From DASRZM01 sp035686365 (GTDB lineage: Bacteria; Pseudomonadota; Gammaproteobacteria; Xanthomonadales; Xanthomonadaceae), in assembly GCA_035686365.1 (NCBI GenBank), contig DASRZM010000060.1, positions 1-9,519 of the forward strand: DNA of 9,519 nt. The letters are read 5' to 3'. Numbering within the stretch: the first letter of the stretch is position 1; each line of letters opens with the position of its first letter. A program made the position numbers and the translations under genes. The notes below the pieces were generated by a model, which ran no database searches, had not been told where the DNA came from, and saw only the letters and a program-made list of their open reading frames with translations. Shown piece by piece: positions 1 to 5,493 of this stretch.

Positions 1-1
1 G

Positions 2-904
2 CTAGGTCTGTCGACTCCGCACCGTGATCACGCCGAGGATGGCGAGCAGCGTGCCCAGGAGGATCAGCGTGCCCAGGCGGCCTGCAGGAATGATGCTGGC
101 TTCCGGCACAGGCCCCAGTCCCGGCCCCGGCCCTGGCGGCCCCACGGGTGGTTCAGGTCCTCCGCTGCAGGCCGTCACCTGGTTGTTGCTGAGCGTGACC
201 GTACCGTTGCGGGCCAGCACCCGTCCATTCACGCTGGCGCTGTCGTTCAGGGTGATGCTGGTCAGCGCAAGGACATTGCCTGCCAGATCGGTGGTGGTGT
301 CGAGGGTGGCGGAGCTGGTGACCTGCCACCAGACGCCGCATGCTTCGGCACCGTTCTGCAGAACCACCTCAGCACCCGGCGCCGTGATCAGGGAACTGGC
401 CATCTGGAAGATGTAGACGCCCGTACCGTCCAGGGTGAGGGTGCCGACCAGACTACCCACATCCATGCAGTAGACACCGGGACCGAGCGTGAGCCCGCCC
501 AGCAATCCGCCAGCGATCGGCGTGTCGCAGGTCCGGCCGGCGGCATCGTCATAGGCGATGGTCAGGTCGGCCTGCGCCTGCAGGGCCACGGCGTTGGCGA
601 CATGGAACGTCCCGCTGCCGGGCGCGATGGATCCCGGCGGAAAGCCGGTAATCGAGGAGCCGGGCGATACGCCGACACTGCCGGTGACGACGGTGGGTCC
701 GATATTTGTCACCTCCTGGCCGCCTAGGACACCGAAATCCGCAGCGGTCCCGAGTGCCACGTTCTGAGCCGAGAGCGGAAGGGCAACGACGACCAGCATC
801 AGCAGGCCGACGCCGCCGGCAATGGCGCGGCGGCCTGTGGAGGAGCAAAAGATCGAGGAGACGCGGCCCGGATTCGACCCGGCAGAGCAGTTGATGGCAT
901 TCAT
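2..904 (-). CDS. Secreted DUF3494 (ice-binding-like) protein with C-terminal sorting-like tail
   Basis: The 300-residue product starts with a basic segment (GRR) and a hydrophobic stretch ending ALPLSAQ, a signal peptide probably cut after residue 47. Residues about 48-246 have the DUF3494/ice-binding-like pattern: LGTAADFGVLGG at the start, a repeated Gly/Thr/Ser/Val beta-helix texture, LGPGVYC, DGTGVYIFQM, and NDSASVNGRVLARNGTVTL near the end. A Pro/Gly stalk (about 249-267) leads to a hydrophobic helix (about 276-293) and a short basic tail (VRSRQT), resembling IPTL-CTERM or PEP-CTERM anchoring tails but without an exact motif. Family members bind ice or act as surface adhesins; which applies here is not shown. 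I chose the ATG at 904 because AGGA lies 8 nt upstream; an in-frame start at 967 would only add a non-hydrophobic leader. It is the last gene of the leftward block, with a CRP-like palindrome upstream. Confidence 0.85.
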   Translation of the reverse strand: MNAINCSAGSNPGRVSSIFCSSTGRRAIAGGVGLLMLVVVALPLSAQNVALGTAADFGVLGGQEVTNIGPTVVTGSVGVSPGSSITGFPPGSIAPGSGTFHVANAVALQAQADLTIAYDDAAGRTCDTPIAGGLLGGLTLGPGVYCMDVGSLVGTLTLDGTGVYIFQMASSLITAPGAEVVLQNGAEACGVWWQVTSSATLDTTTDLAGNVLALTSITLNDSASVNGRVLARNGTVTLSNNQVTACSGGPEPPVGPPGPGPGLGPVPEASIIPAGRLGTLILLGTLLAILGVITVRSRQT

Positions 905-1029
905 TGATGCGGTCCTGCTTGCTGGAAAGCACGCGCGCACCCCGCCACGCCGGGCGCACCTGGGCACTCAGGCTAGTCCCCCTGGTCAATAGAGGTCAAG
1001 TCCTACCCGCAGCCGGCGGCCGAGCCATC

Positions 1030-1045
1030 TGTGCGCTAGCGCACA
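1030..1045. promoter_or_regulatory. Perfect 16-bp palindrome, candidate Crp-family operator upstream of the DUF3494 gene
   Basis: TGTGCGCTAGCGCACA is its own reverse complement and has TGTGC and GCACA arms six bases apart, the spacing of CRP sites (TGTGA-N6-TCACA). The same arms occur at 2902-2917 in front of a Crp-type gene. It sits 126-141 bp upstream of the ATG at 904, in a 282-bp gap that otherwise shows no gene. No T-run follows on the leftward strand, so a terminator is less likely. I see no convincing -10 at the class II distance. TTGACC (994-999, minus strand) with TAGCCT (970-975) is a weak alternative promoter. Confidence 0.55.
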
Positions 1046-1186
1046 AAACAGGGCGTCCGAGGAAGGATTGGAACCGAAACGTGAAGCCCCCGCTTCGACC
1101 GAATCTCCACCGGTCACTTGGGGCCGGCCCGGCGCGGCTCGGCGGCGCGCCCTGGCGCGTGGCACGACCGCTGTGGCCGGGTCGGC

Positions 1187-1933
1187 TCAGGCAAAGCCCT
1201 GGGCGTACTGATCGACGGTTCGCCGGTAACACTCGCAGGAGGCCGCTTCCAGCCCCGTGCGGTCGAGGACGCGGATCTCGCCGCGGCTGTAGCGGATCAG
1301 CCGCCGCCGCTGCAGGGCGCCGGCGGCGATGGTGACCGCGCTGCGCTGCACGCCAAGCATCTCGGCGAGGTAGCTGTGGGTAAGACGGAAGTGGTCGGCG
1401 TGGGCGCGGTCGTGGACCAGCAGCAGCCAGCGTGCCAGCCGCGGTTCGGCCTCGTGGAAGCGCGAGCAGGCGGCGGTCTGCGCCAACTGGGTCAGGGTCA
1501 CGAACAGGTAGCGTCCGAGCGCGGCCCGCAGCGCGGGGAGGCTGCGCAGATCGCGCCGCAGTTGCGGGGCGTCGATCCGCAGTGCACTGCCGGAGCCCTG
1601 CACCACGGCGCGCAGCGCGACCTGGTCGATGCCCAGCAGCACCGTCGCGCCGAGCATGCCTTCGTTGCCGATCAGCGCGGCCTCGAGCGGCGGGTGGCCG
1701 TCGACCTCCACCACCAGCGAGATGAAGCCGACCAGCGGAAAGTGGATGTCGCGGATGCGCTGATCGGGCGCGGCGAGAACCTCGCCGAAGTGCAGGTGCT
1801 CCGGCACGCAGTTGCGCAGCAACCGCGCGCGCTGCCGTGGCGGCAGGGCGTCGATCAGGCGATTGGTGACTGGGGGCGGCGCAGCATCCGGCACTGGAGA
1901 ATCCCGCAGCGCAGGGTCAGCCCGGATTGGCAC
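1187..1933 (-). CDS. Crp/Fnr-family transcriptional regulator (downstream paralogue)
   Basis: The 248-residue protein has a cyclic-nucleotide-binding-like beta-roll (about 25-125, with HFPLVGFISLVVEV and GNEGMLG), a dimerisation helix (about 135-175) and a winged helix-turn-helix (about 184-229, LTHSYLAEMLGVQRSAV). The canonical CRP phosphate-binding pattern with its Arg is not visible, so cAMP is an unlikely ligand; the true signal is unknown. In the recognition helix the position matching CRP Glu181 is Ser198 after Arg197, so its DNA preference may differ from the upstream paralogue. It shares a Cys-Glu-Cys-Tyr motif (233-236) with that paralogue. The GTG at 1933 has no clear ribosome site. 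An in-frame GTG at 1894 has GGGA 7 nt upstream and may be the real start. It lies 80 bp downstream of the other regulator gene and is probably co-transcribed with it. Confidence 0.88.
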   Translation of the reverse strand: MPIRADPALRDSPVPDAAPPPVTNRLIDALPPRQRARLLRNCVPEHLHFGEVLAAPDQRIRDIHFPLVGFISLVVEVDGHPPLEAALIGNEGMLGATVLLGIDQVALRAVVQGSGSALRIDAPQLRRDLRSLPALRAALGRYLFVTLTQLAQTAACSRFHEAEPRLARWLLLVHDRAHADHFRLTHSYLAEMLGVQRSAVTIAAGALQRRRLIRYSRGEIRVLDRTGLEAASCECYRRTVDQYAQGFA

Positions 1934-1961
1934 GGAGCGCCGGCTGCAGGCGGGTCCGCGA

Positions 1962-1979
1962 GGGCAATGTACCTTGCCC
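1962..1979. promoter_or_regulatory. Inverted repeat GGGCAA-N6-TTGCCC between the two regulator genes
   Basis: Perfect 6-bp arms are separated by 6 bases (TGTACC), centred about 37 bp upstream of the GTG at 1933. The N6 spacing fits a dimeric Crp-type regulator, but the arms differ from the TGTGC/GCACA sites. No T-run follows on the leftward strand, which argues against an intrinsic terminator. It may be an operator for the downstream regulator or a weak hairpin in a common transcript. Confidence 0.35.
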
Positions 1980-2013
1980 GCATCGGTGCCACCGTTCGGT
2001 AACTCACACAGGA

Positions 2014-2832
2014 TCAGCTCGGATCAGCGGTCTGCAGCGGAAGCGACGACCGGTCGGGCCCTGGCAGGGGTAGATAGGGCAGCAGCCGGTCGGTTTCCTT
2101 CTTCACGACCTCGTAGCATTCGCAGCTCAGCTGCTCCAGCCTGGGCCGGTCGAGCACGGTGATGTGGCCGCGGCTGTATTCGATGACGCCGACTTTCTGC
2201 AGCTTGCCGGCGGCGTCGGTGACGCCCTCGCGACGCACGCCGAGCATGTTGGCGATCAGCTCCTGGGTCATGCTCAGCTGGTTGGTGGGCAGCCGGTCCA
2301 GCGACAGCAGCAGCCAGCGGCACAGCTGCTGGTCGATCGAATGATGACGGTTGCAGACCGCAGTCTGCGCCATCTGGGTGATCAGCGCCTGGGTGTAGCG
2401 CAGCAGCAGATGCAGCAACTCGCCATGGCGGTTGAACTCGTCGATAAGGCGCTGGCCGAGCATCCGGTAGGCGGTGCCACCGCTCTGCACCAGCGCACGG
2501 CTGGGGGTGCTCTCGCCGCCCATGAACAGCGCCACCCCGATCAGGCCCTCGTTGCCGACCACCGAGATCTCGGCGGAGGCGCCGCTGTCCATCACGTACA
2601 GCAGCGACACGATCGAGTCGGTCGGGAAGTAGACGTGACGCATGGCGCCGCCGGACTCGTACAGGACCTTGCCGAGCGGCAATGGAATCGGCTCGAGATG
2701 GGGAAAGATCCGCTCCCTCACCTCGGGCGAAAGCGCCGCCAGCAGGTGGTTCTGCAGCGGCGAGGGATCCTCGGCGCGTACCGCGGGATGCGGCGTCGGC
2801 GGATGCTGGGTCGATTGGATCATGACGGCCAC
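2014..2832 (-). CDS. Crp/Fnr-family transcriptional regulator (upstream paralogue)
   Basis: The 272-residue protein has a cNMP-binding-like domain (about 25-130, with HVYFPTDSIVSLLYVM and GNEGLIG), a long dimer helix (about 135-180) and a Crp-type winged HTH (about 187-233, MTQELIANMLGVRREGVTDAAG). Arg201-Glu202 align with CRP Arg180-Glu181, which read the GTG of TGTGA half-sites. This fits the TGTGC-N6-GCACA palindrome in front of the gene. The canonical ligand-pocket Arg pattern of CRP is not evident, so the effector is unknown. The C-terminus carries CECYEVVKKE, seen in this subfamily of single-gene regulators, then a Pro-rich tail. The GTG at 2832 has GGA 7 nt upstream; an ATG at 2823 is the alternative. 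It follows the two small membrane-protein genes and precedes its paralogue. Confidence 0.9.
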   Translation of the reverse strand: MAVMIQSTQHPPTPHPAVRAEDPSPLQNHLLAALSPEVRERIFPHLEPIPLPLGKVLYESGGAMRHVYFPTDSIVSLLYVMDSGASAEISVVGNEGLIGVALFMGGESTPSRALVQSGGTAYRMLGQRLIDEFNRHGELLHLLLRYTQALITQMAQTAVCNRHHSIDQQLCRWLLLSLDRLPTNQLSMTQELIANMLGVRREGVTDAAGKLQKVGVIEYSRGHITVLDRPRLEQLSCECYEVVKKETDRLLPYLPLPGPDRSSLPLQTADPS

Positions 2833-2873
2833 CGGCGTTTCCGGGTCGGCGGCGCATGCTGCCGCCGCCTGGA

Positions 2874-2879
2874 ATTATA
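2874..2879 (-). promoter_or_regulatory. -10 element (TATAAT) of the upstream crp-type gene
   Basis: On the minus strand a perfect TATAAT stands alone in GC-rich DNA, about 42 bp upstream of the GTG at 2832. The hexamer 17 bp further upstream is ATGGCG, not a -35 consensus, so an activator is probably needed. With a start point near 2867, the large inverted repeat is centred at about -42.5, within a base of the class II CRP position. The start point is inferred, not measured. Confidence 0.6.
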
Positions 2880-2894
2880 CGCCGGTGGAAACCG

Positions 2895-2924
2895 GCCGCC
2901 ATGTGCGATGAAGCACATGGCGGC
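2895..2924. promoter_or_regulatory. 30-bp inverted repeat with TGTGC-N6-GCACA core, candidate Crp-family operator
   Basis: Perfect 12-bp arms (GCCGCCATGTGC and its complement) flank GATGAA. The core at 2902-2917 is TGTGC-N6-GCACA, matching the palindrome at 1030-1045 in both half-sites and spacing. It lies between the stop of the DUF3309 gene (10 bp away) and the TATAAT for the regulator gene. It could act as a leftward terminator stem for the small gene, but only a short GGTTTCC follows. The shared core and the promoter geometry favour an operator; both roles are possible. Confidence 0.65.
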
Positions 2925-2933
2925 GCGACCGGA

Positions 2934-3092
2934 TCAGATTCGTCCCATCAGCAGCAGCACGATCACGATGACAATGACCACGCCCAGTCCGCCGCTGGGC
3001 AAGTAGCCCCAGGACCGGCTGTGGCCCCAGGTGGGCAGCACGCCGATCAGAGCCAGAACGAGAATGATGAGTAACACGGTGCCGAGCGACAT
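2934..3092 (-). CDS. DUF3309 family small membrane protein
   Basis: This 52-residue ORF starts at ATG 3092 behind a strong AAGGAG ribosome site (7 nt spacing). The protein begins MSLGTVLLIILVLALIGVLP, continues with TWGHSRSWGYLPSGGLG and ends in a second hydrophobic run (VVIVIVIVLLL) before MGRI. This is the near-complete signature of DUF3309: two transmembrane helices joined by a short polar loop with the W-x-H-S-x-x-W-G-Y pattern. The function is unknown. Genes of this type are often found near stress-related genes, and here it sits between the DUF3096 gene (88 bp upstream) and a Crp-type regulator. A role in envelope stress is inference only. Confidence 0.88.
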   Translation of the reverse strand: MSLGTVLLIILVLALIGVLPTWGHSRSWGYLPSGGLGVVIVIVIVLLLMGRI

Positions 3093-3180
3093 GGCGATTC
3101 TCCTTGTGAGGTGGAATGGACCCGGTCAGCGATCGCTGCGATGGCCGTCTGAGCCGGCGGACCGATCCCTCGATGCGGGC

Positions 3181-3333
3181 TCAGAACTGGAAGCCGGAGC
3201 CGCCGAAAAGGCCGATCAAGCCGATCACGATCAGGTAGATCGCGACGATGTAGTTCAGCAGCCTCGGCATGATCAGGATCAGGATGCCGGCGATCAGCGA
3301 GATGATCGGGGCGAGGCTCAGTTGGATGTTCAT
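3181..3333 (-). CDS. DUF3096 family small membrane protein
   Basis: The 50-residue protein begins MNIQLSLAPIISLIAGILIL, followed by IMPRLLNYIVAIYLIVIGLIGL and a short GGSGFQF tail. The I-A-G-I-L-I-L-I-M-P-R-L-L-N-Y-I-V-A-I-Y-L segment is the hallmark of DUF3096, a two-helix inner-membrane protein of unknown function. The ATG at 3333 is preceded by GAGGAG at 6-7 nt, which decides the start. The frame stays open upstream to 3525, but that part is Arg-rich and unlike the family. It is the first gene of the leftward block and probably shares a transcript with the DUF3309 gene. Confidence 0.88.
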   Translation of the reverse strand: MNIQLSLAPIISLIAGILILIMPRLLNYIVAIYLIVIGLIGLFGGSGFQF

Positions 3334-3701
3334 GGCAGGCTCCTCGGGTGGGATGGAGATCGGATTGCGCCATGTCAGGGTGCGGGTGCACCTGGCAGGC
3401 TGCCAAGCGCGCCGTCGCAAGCGTGCCCGTCGGCCCATCAGCAGCGACACCACGAACAGGACCGGAGTGTCCAGCAGCTGACGCGACCCTAGCCGGTATT
3501 CCTGCGCCGGTCGGTGCGCCAGCACACCAAGCGCCGCGCCGCCGATGCGTGCGACAGCGAACCGACTGATCGATCGCAGCGGGCTGGCTTCATCGCTGCA
3601 TCACGCATCGGCTAGTACCAATAACCGGACGCGAGCTGCTGCCCCACGACGGCCGGTGGACCGACGCGCCATCCCCTTTCCACGATTTCCCGGAGATCGC
3701 C
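3334..3701. other. Divergent intergenic region between the DUF3096 gene and the sortase operon
   Basis: This 368-bp gap separates leftward and rightward genes, so it should hold both promoters. Open frames here are Arg/Pro-rich and lack ribosome sites or family signatures. On the leftward side there is a weak TAGGGT (3486-3491) with a CRP-like GTG-N8-CAC element upstream. For the rightward operon the most AT-rich spot is TAGTACCAATAA (3613-3624), but I find no matching -35. Confidence 0.5.
3486..3528 (-). promoter_or_regulatory. Weak candidate promoter with CRP-like element for the DUF3096-led block
   Basis: Reading leftward, GGTG-N8-CACC (3513-3528) lies upstream of TAGGGT (3486-3491). If TAGGGT is the -10, the start point is near 3479 and the element is centred at -41.5, the class II position. 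TAGGGT keeps only the three most conserved -10 bases, and the element keeps only the GTG/CAC core, so chance is a real possibility. The leader to ATG 3333 would be about 146 nt. Confidence 0.25.
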
Positions 3702-3815
3702 ATGAACGGCCCCATCCGCGACACCGCCGCCGTCGGCGAATCGATCGAGACGGAATCCGAAATCCATATCGACGATGACGACGGCCGCAACCAGAATCTT
3801 CCGCAGCCGAACTGA
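3702..3815 (+). CDS. Small acidic ORF (37 aa) leading the sortase operon
   Basis: ATG 3702 has GGAG 7 nt upstream and opens a 37-codon frame ending TGA, nine bases before the sortase ATG at 3825. The peptide begins MNGPIRDTAAVGESIETESE, then IHIDDDD, and ends in a polar Asn/Pro/Gln tail. It is strongly acidic, with no hydrophobic segment and no family I recognise. The sortase start has no clear ribosome site of its own, so translation of this ORF could be coupled to it. Whether the peptide itself works or only its translation matters cannot be told from sequence. Confidence 0.5.
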   Translation: MNGPIRDTAAVGESIETESEIHIDDDDGRNQNLPQPN

Positions 3816-3824
3816 GCACCTAGC

Positions 3825-4553
3825 ATGTCGATGCCGTTTGTCAGCCGGGCTCTCGAGACTGCCTGCTGGGTCGGCGCGGTAGTCCTGCTCGGCGTGTTCT
3901 TCGGCGGTCGCGCCTTCGGTGAGTTCGAGCGCCACCAGGCCGTCGCCTCGTTCACCACGATGCGCGCCGCGGCGCAAGTCGATGTCCCGAATCCGGCCGC
4001 CGTCGACGACGACCCTCGCAGCAACCGTCCCGGGATTGAGCCGTTCCTGCCGCACGCGGCAGGTGACGGCGCCGCACCGGCGACTCCGGACCAGCGCGAG
4101 TGGTCGCCAGAGCGGGTCCGCGACTACGCCGCCAGTGTCGCCGACCCTGCGCATGCCGGGTCCGCGCCGGTGGCGCTGCTGCGGATCGAGCGGGTCGGGT
4201 TGGAGGTGCCGGTGTACGCCGAAATCGACGAGCGCAACCTGAATCGTGGGGCTGCCCTGGTCGCCGGCACGGCCGCCCCCGAGGACGGTTCCGGCAACGT
4301 CGCCATTGCGGCGCATCGAGACGGCTACTTCCGGGCGCTGCGCAACGTCGCGATCGGCGACGTGCTGGAGCTGGAAAGCACGTCGCGGCGACGCGCCTAC
4401 CGGATCACCGACATCTCGGTGGTCGAACCCACCGATGTCTCGGTATTGCAGGAGACCGCGGAACCCGCGGTCACGCTGGTGACCTGCTACCCGTTCTTTT
4501 TCGTCGGCAACGCTCCGCAGCGGTTCATCGTGCGGGCGCTGGCCGAGCAGTGA
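3825..4553 (+). CDS. Class D-type sortase (cysteine transpeptidase)
   Basis: The 242-residue protein has one N-terminal transmembrane anchor (about 12-29), a linker (30-110) and a C-terminal sortase barrel. The catalytic triad is visible: His164 in AAHRDG, Cys221 in VTLVTCYPF and Arg233 in APQRFIVRA. The block LLRIERVGLEVPVY, then NRGAALVAGTA and GNVAIAAHRDGYFRALRNV, is typical of class D sortases rather than the class GN enzymes better known in Gram-negatives. Sortases cut an LPxT-type signal and pass the protein to an amine nucleophile; here the active site should face the periplasm. The next gene ends in LPDTA, a fitting substrate. The ATG at 3825 lies 9 nt after the acidic ORF; ATG 3831 is an alternative. 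Confidence 0.93.
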   Translation: MSMPFVSRALETACWVGAVVLLGVFFGGRAFGEFERHQAVASFTTMRAAAQVDVPNPAAVDDDPRSNRPGIEPFLPHAAGDGAAPATPDQREWSPERVRDYAASVADPAHAGSAPVALLRIERVGLEVPVYAEIDERNLNRGAALVAGTAAPEDGSGNVAIAAHRDGYFRALRNVAIGDVLELESTSRRRAYRITDISVVEPTDVSVLQETAEPAVTLVTCYPFFFVGNAPQRFIVRALAEQ

Positions 4554-4647
4554 AGCGCGTCAGCGTCCCGGGTCGCCCGGACGGCTGCGCGAGGAAGGCG
4601 TTCGTCGAAAGCGGATGCCGATGGTTTTTCGATGCAGGAGAGTAGAG

Positions 4648-5313
4648 ATGAAAACGATCATGATGAGTACACGCGTGGTACGGGTGCCGGTGCTGCTGCT
4701 CGCGCTGGCGTGCGCCGGTGCGGTCGCGGCGCAGGATCAGATGAATCCGAGGGATCAGGTCAATCCGGAGGTGCGGACCCAAAGCTGCGCCCAGGTCGAC
4801 ATCGACTGGAACCTGGAGCTGATTTCCCAGTACCCGCGGATTCCGGACGCCTGCCACGAGGTGGTGACCAGCAACGGCGTCAAGTGGGCCCGCTTCGAGG
4901 CGAACTTCGTACGGGTCAACCAGGATGGCTCGGTCACTTCCGACTTCCACGCTCCAAACGGGCGTTCGGTGGGCCGGTTCACGCTGATGCCGGCGCCGGG
5001 CCAGATGGTCACCCTGAGCGGGCGCAAGGTCGAGTTCAGTTCGCTGAGGCCCAACCAGCAGCTGAGCATGTACGTGCCGGAAGGCGCGACCGGCCTGTCG
5101 TTCGAGCCGGGCGTTCCGCCGCAACAGCATGGCCGGTTCGTGAGGTACGAGGAGCCGACTCCGGAGCCGGTGCAGTTCGCGCGCGCCGACCCGGAACCGC
5201 GCTACGACACACGGCTGCCGGACACTGCGGGTCCGCTGCCCTGGTTCGCACTCGGTGGCGTGCTGTCCCTGCTCGGCGCGGTCGGCCTGCGGGTCGGACG
5301 TCGCAACCGCTGA
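4648..5313 (+). CDS. Secreted protein with LPDTA sorting signal, likely substrate of the adjacent sortase
   Basis: The 221-residue protein begins with a signal peptide (VPVLLLALACAGAVAA, cut near residue 28). The mature part has two cysteines (SCAQ, DACHE) and a beta-rich domain (about 60-145, NGVKWARFEANFVRV onward). A Pro/Glu-rich stalk (about 150-188) precedes LPDTA (190-194), then a hydrophobic helix and a GRRNR tail: the full three-part LPxTG-type signal. The Ala at position five suits class D sortases, known for LPNTA-like motifs. I recognise no enzymatic domain in the body. ATG 4648 has GGAG 7 nt upstream. The gene starts 94 bp after the sortase stop, on the same strand. A Cys at residue 22 follows ALA, so a lipoprotein is a weak alternative. 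Confidence 0.85.
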   Translation: MKTIMMSTRVVRVPVLLLALACAGAVAAQDQMNPRDQVNPEVRTQSCAQVDIDWNLELISQYPRIPDACHEVVTSNGVKWARFEANFVRVNQDGSVTSDFHAPNGRSVGRFTLMPAPGQMVTLSGRKVEFSSLRPNQQLSMYVPEGATGLSFEPGVPPQQHGRFVRYEEPTPEPVQFARADPEPRYDTRLPDTAGPLPWFALGGVLSLLGAVGLRVGRRNR

Positions 5314-5337
5314 CGCGTCGACAGCCTCGACACGTGA

Positions 5338-5366
5338 CCTCCGCCCGGGAACGCCCCGGGCGGGGG
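5338..5366 (+). terminator. GC-rich hairpin after the sortase operon
   Basis: CCGCCCGGG (5341-5349) pairs perfectly with CCCGGGCGG (5355-5363) across a 5-nt loop, and three further pairs, one a G-T wobble, extend it to 12 bp. It starts 25 bp after the stop of the LPDTA gene. Only two Ts follow, so it may be a weak intrinsic terminator or a 3'-end stabilising stem. Confidence 0.5.
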
Positions 5367-5493
5367 TTCCGCGGCGGTCGCTGCGACGACGTGATGGAGT
5401 CGATCACCCCGGACGATGGCAAGGATTTCGTGACCCTGCGCGCCGATCCGGCGCCGCCCGAATGCCTGGCCTGACCGGCCTGCGGCCCAGCAC

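Noticed and set aside
2164..3006. Rightward 280-aa frame opposite the upstream regulator
   Set aside because: It is Gln/His-rich and antisense to a clear Crp-type gene.
3127..3138. CAGCGATCGCTG palindrome between the DUF3096 and DUF3309 genes
   Set aside because: It does not share the TGTGC/GCACA core and has no promoter placement that I can see. Chance is likely.
3047..3406. Leftward 119-aa frame over the two small DUF genes
   Set aside because: It is a shifted frame of the DUF3096 gene, His/Asp/Arg-rich, with no ribosome site of its own. The DUF3096 and DUF3309 frames explain the region.
3612..4316. Leftward 234-aa frame opposite the sortase
   Set aside because: It is antisense to the sortase catalytic domain start and the acidic ORF, with shadow-like composition.
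4565..4582. Hairpin with one bulge between the sortase and LPDTA genes
   Set aside because: It has a short stem, no T-run, and lies between genes of one apparent operon. Such stems are common by chance in GC-rich DNA.
5394..5474. 26-codon ORF (MESITPDDGKDF...) before the thioesterase
   Set aside because: It has no ribosome site, no recognisable pattern and is short. I could not support it as a gene.
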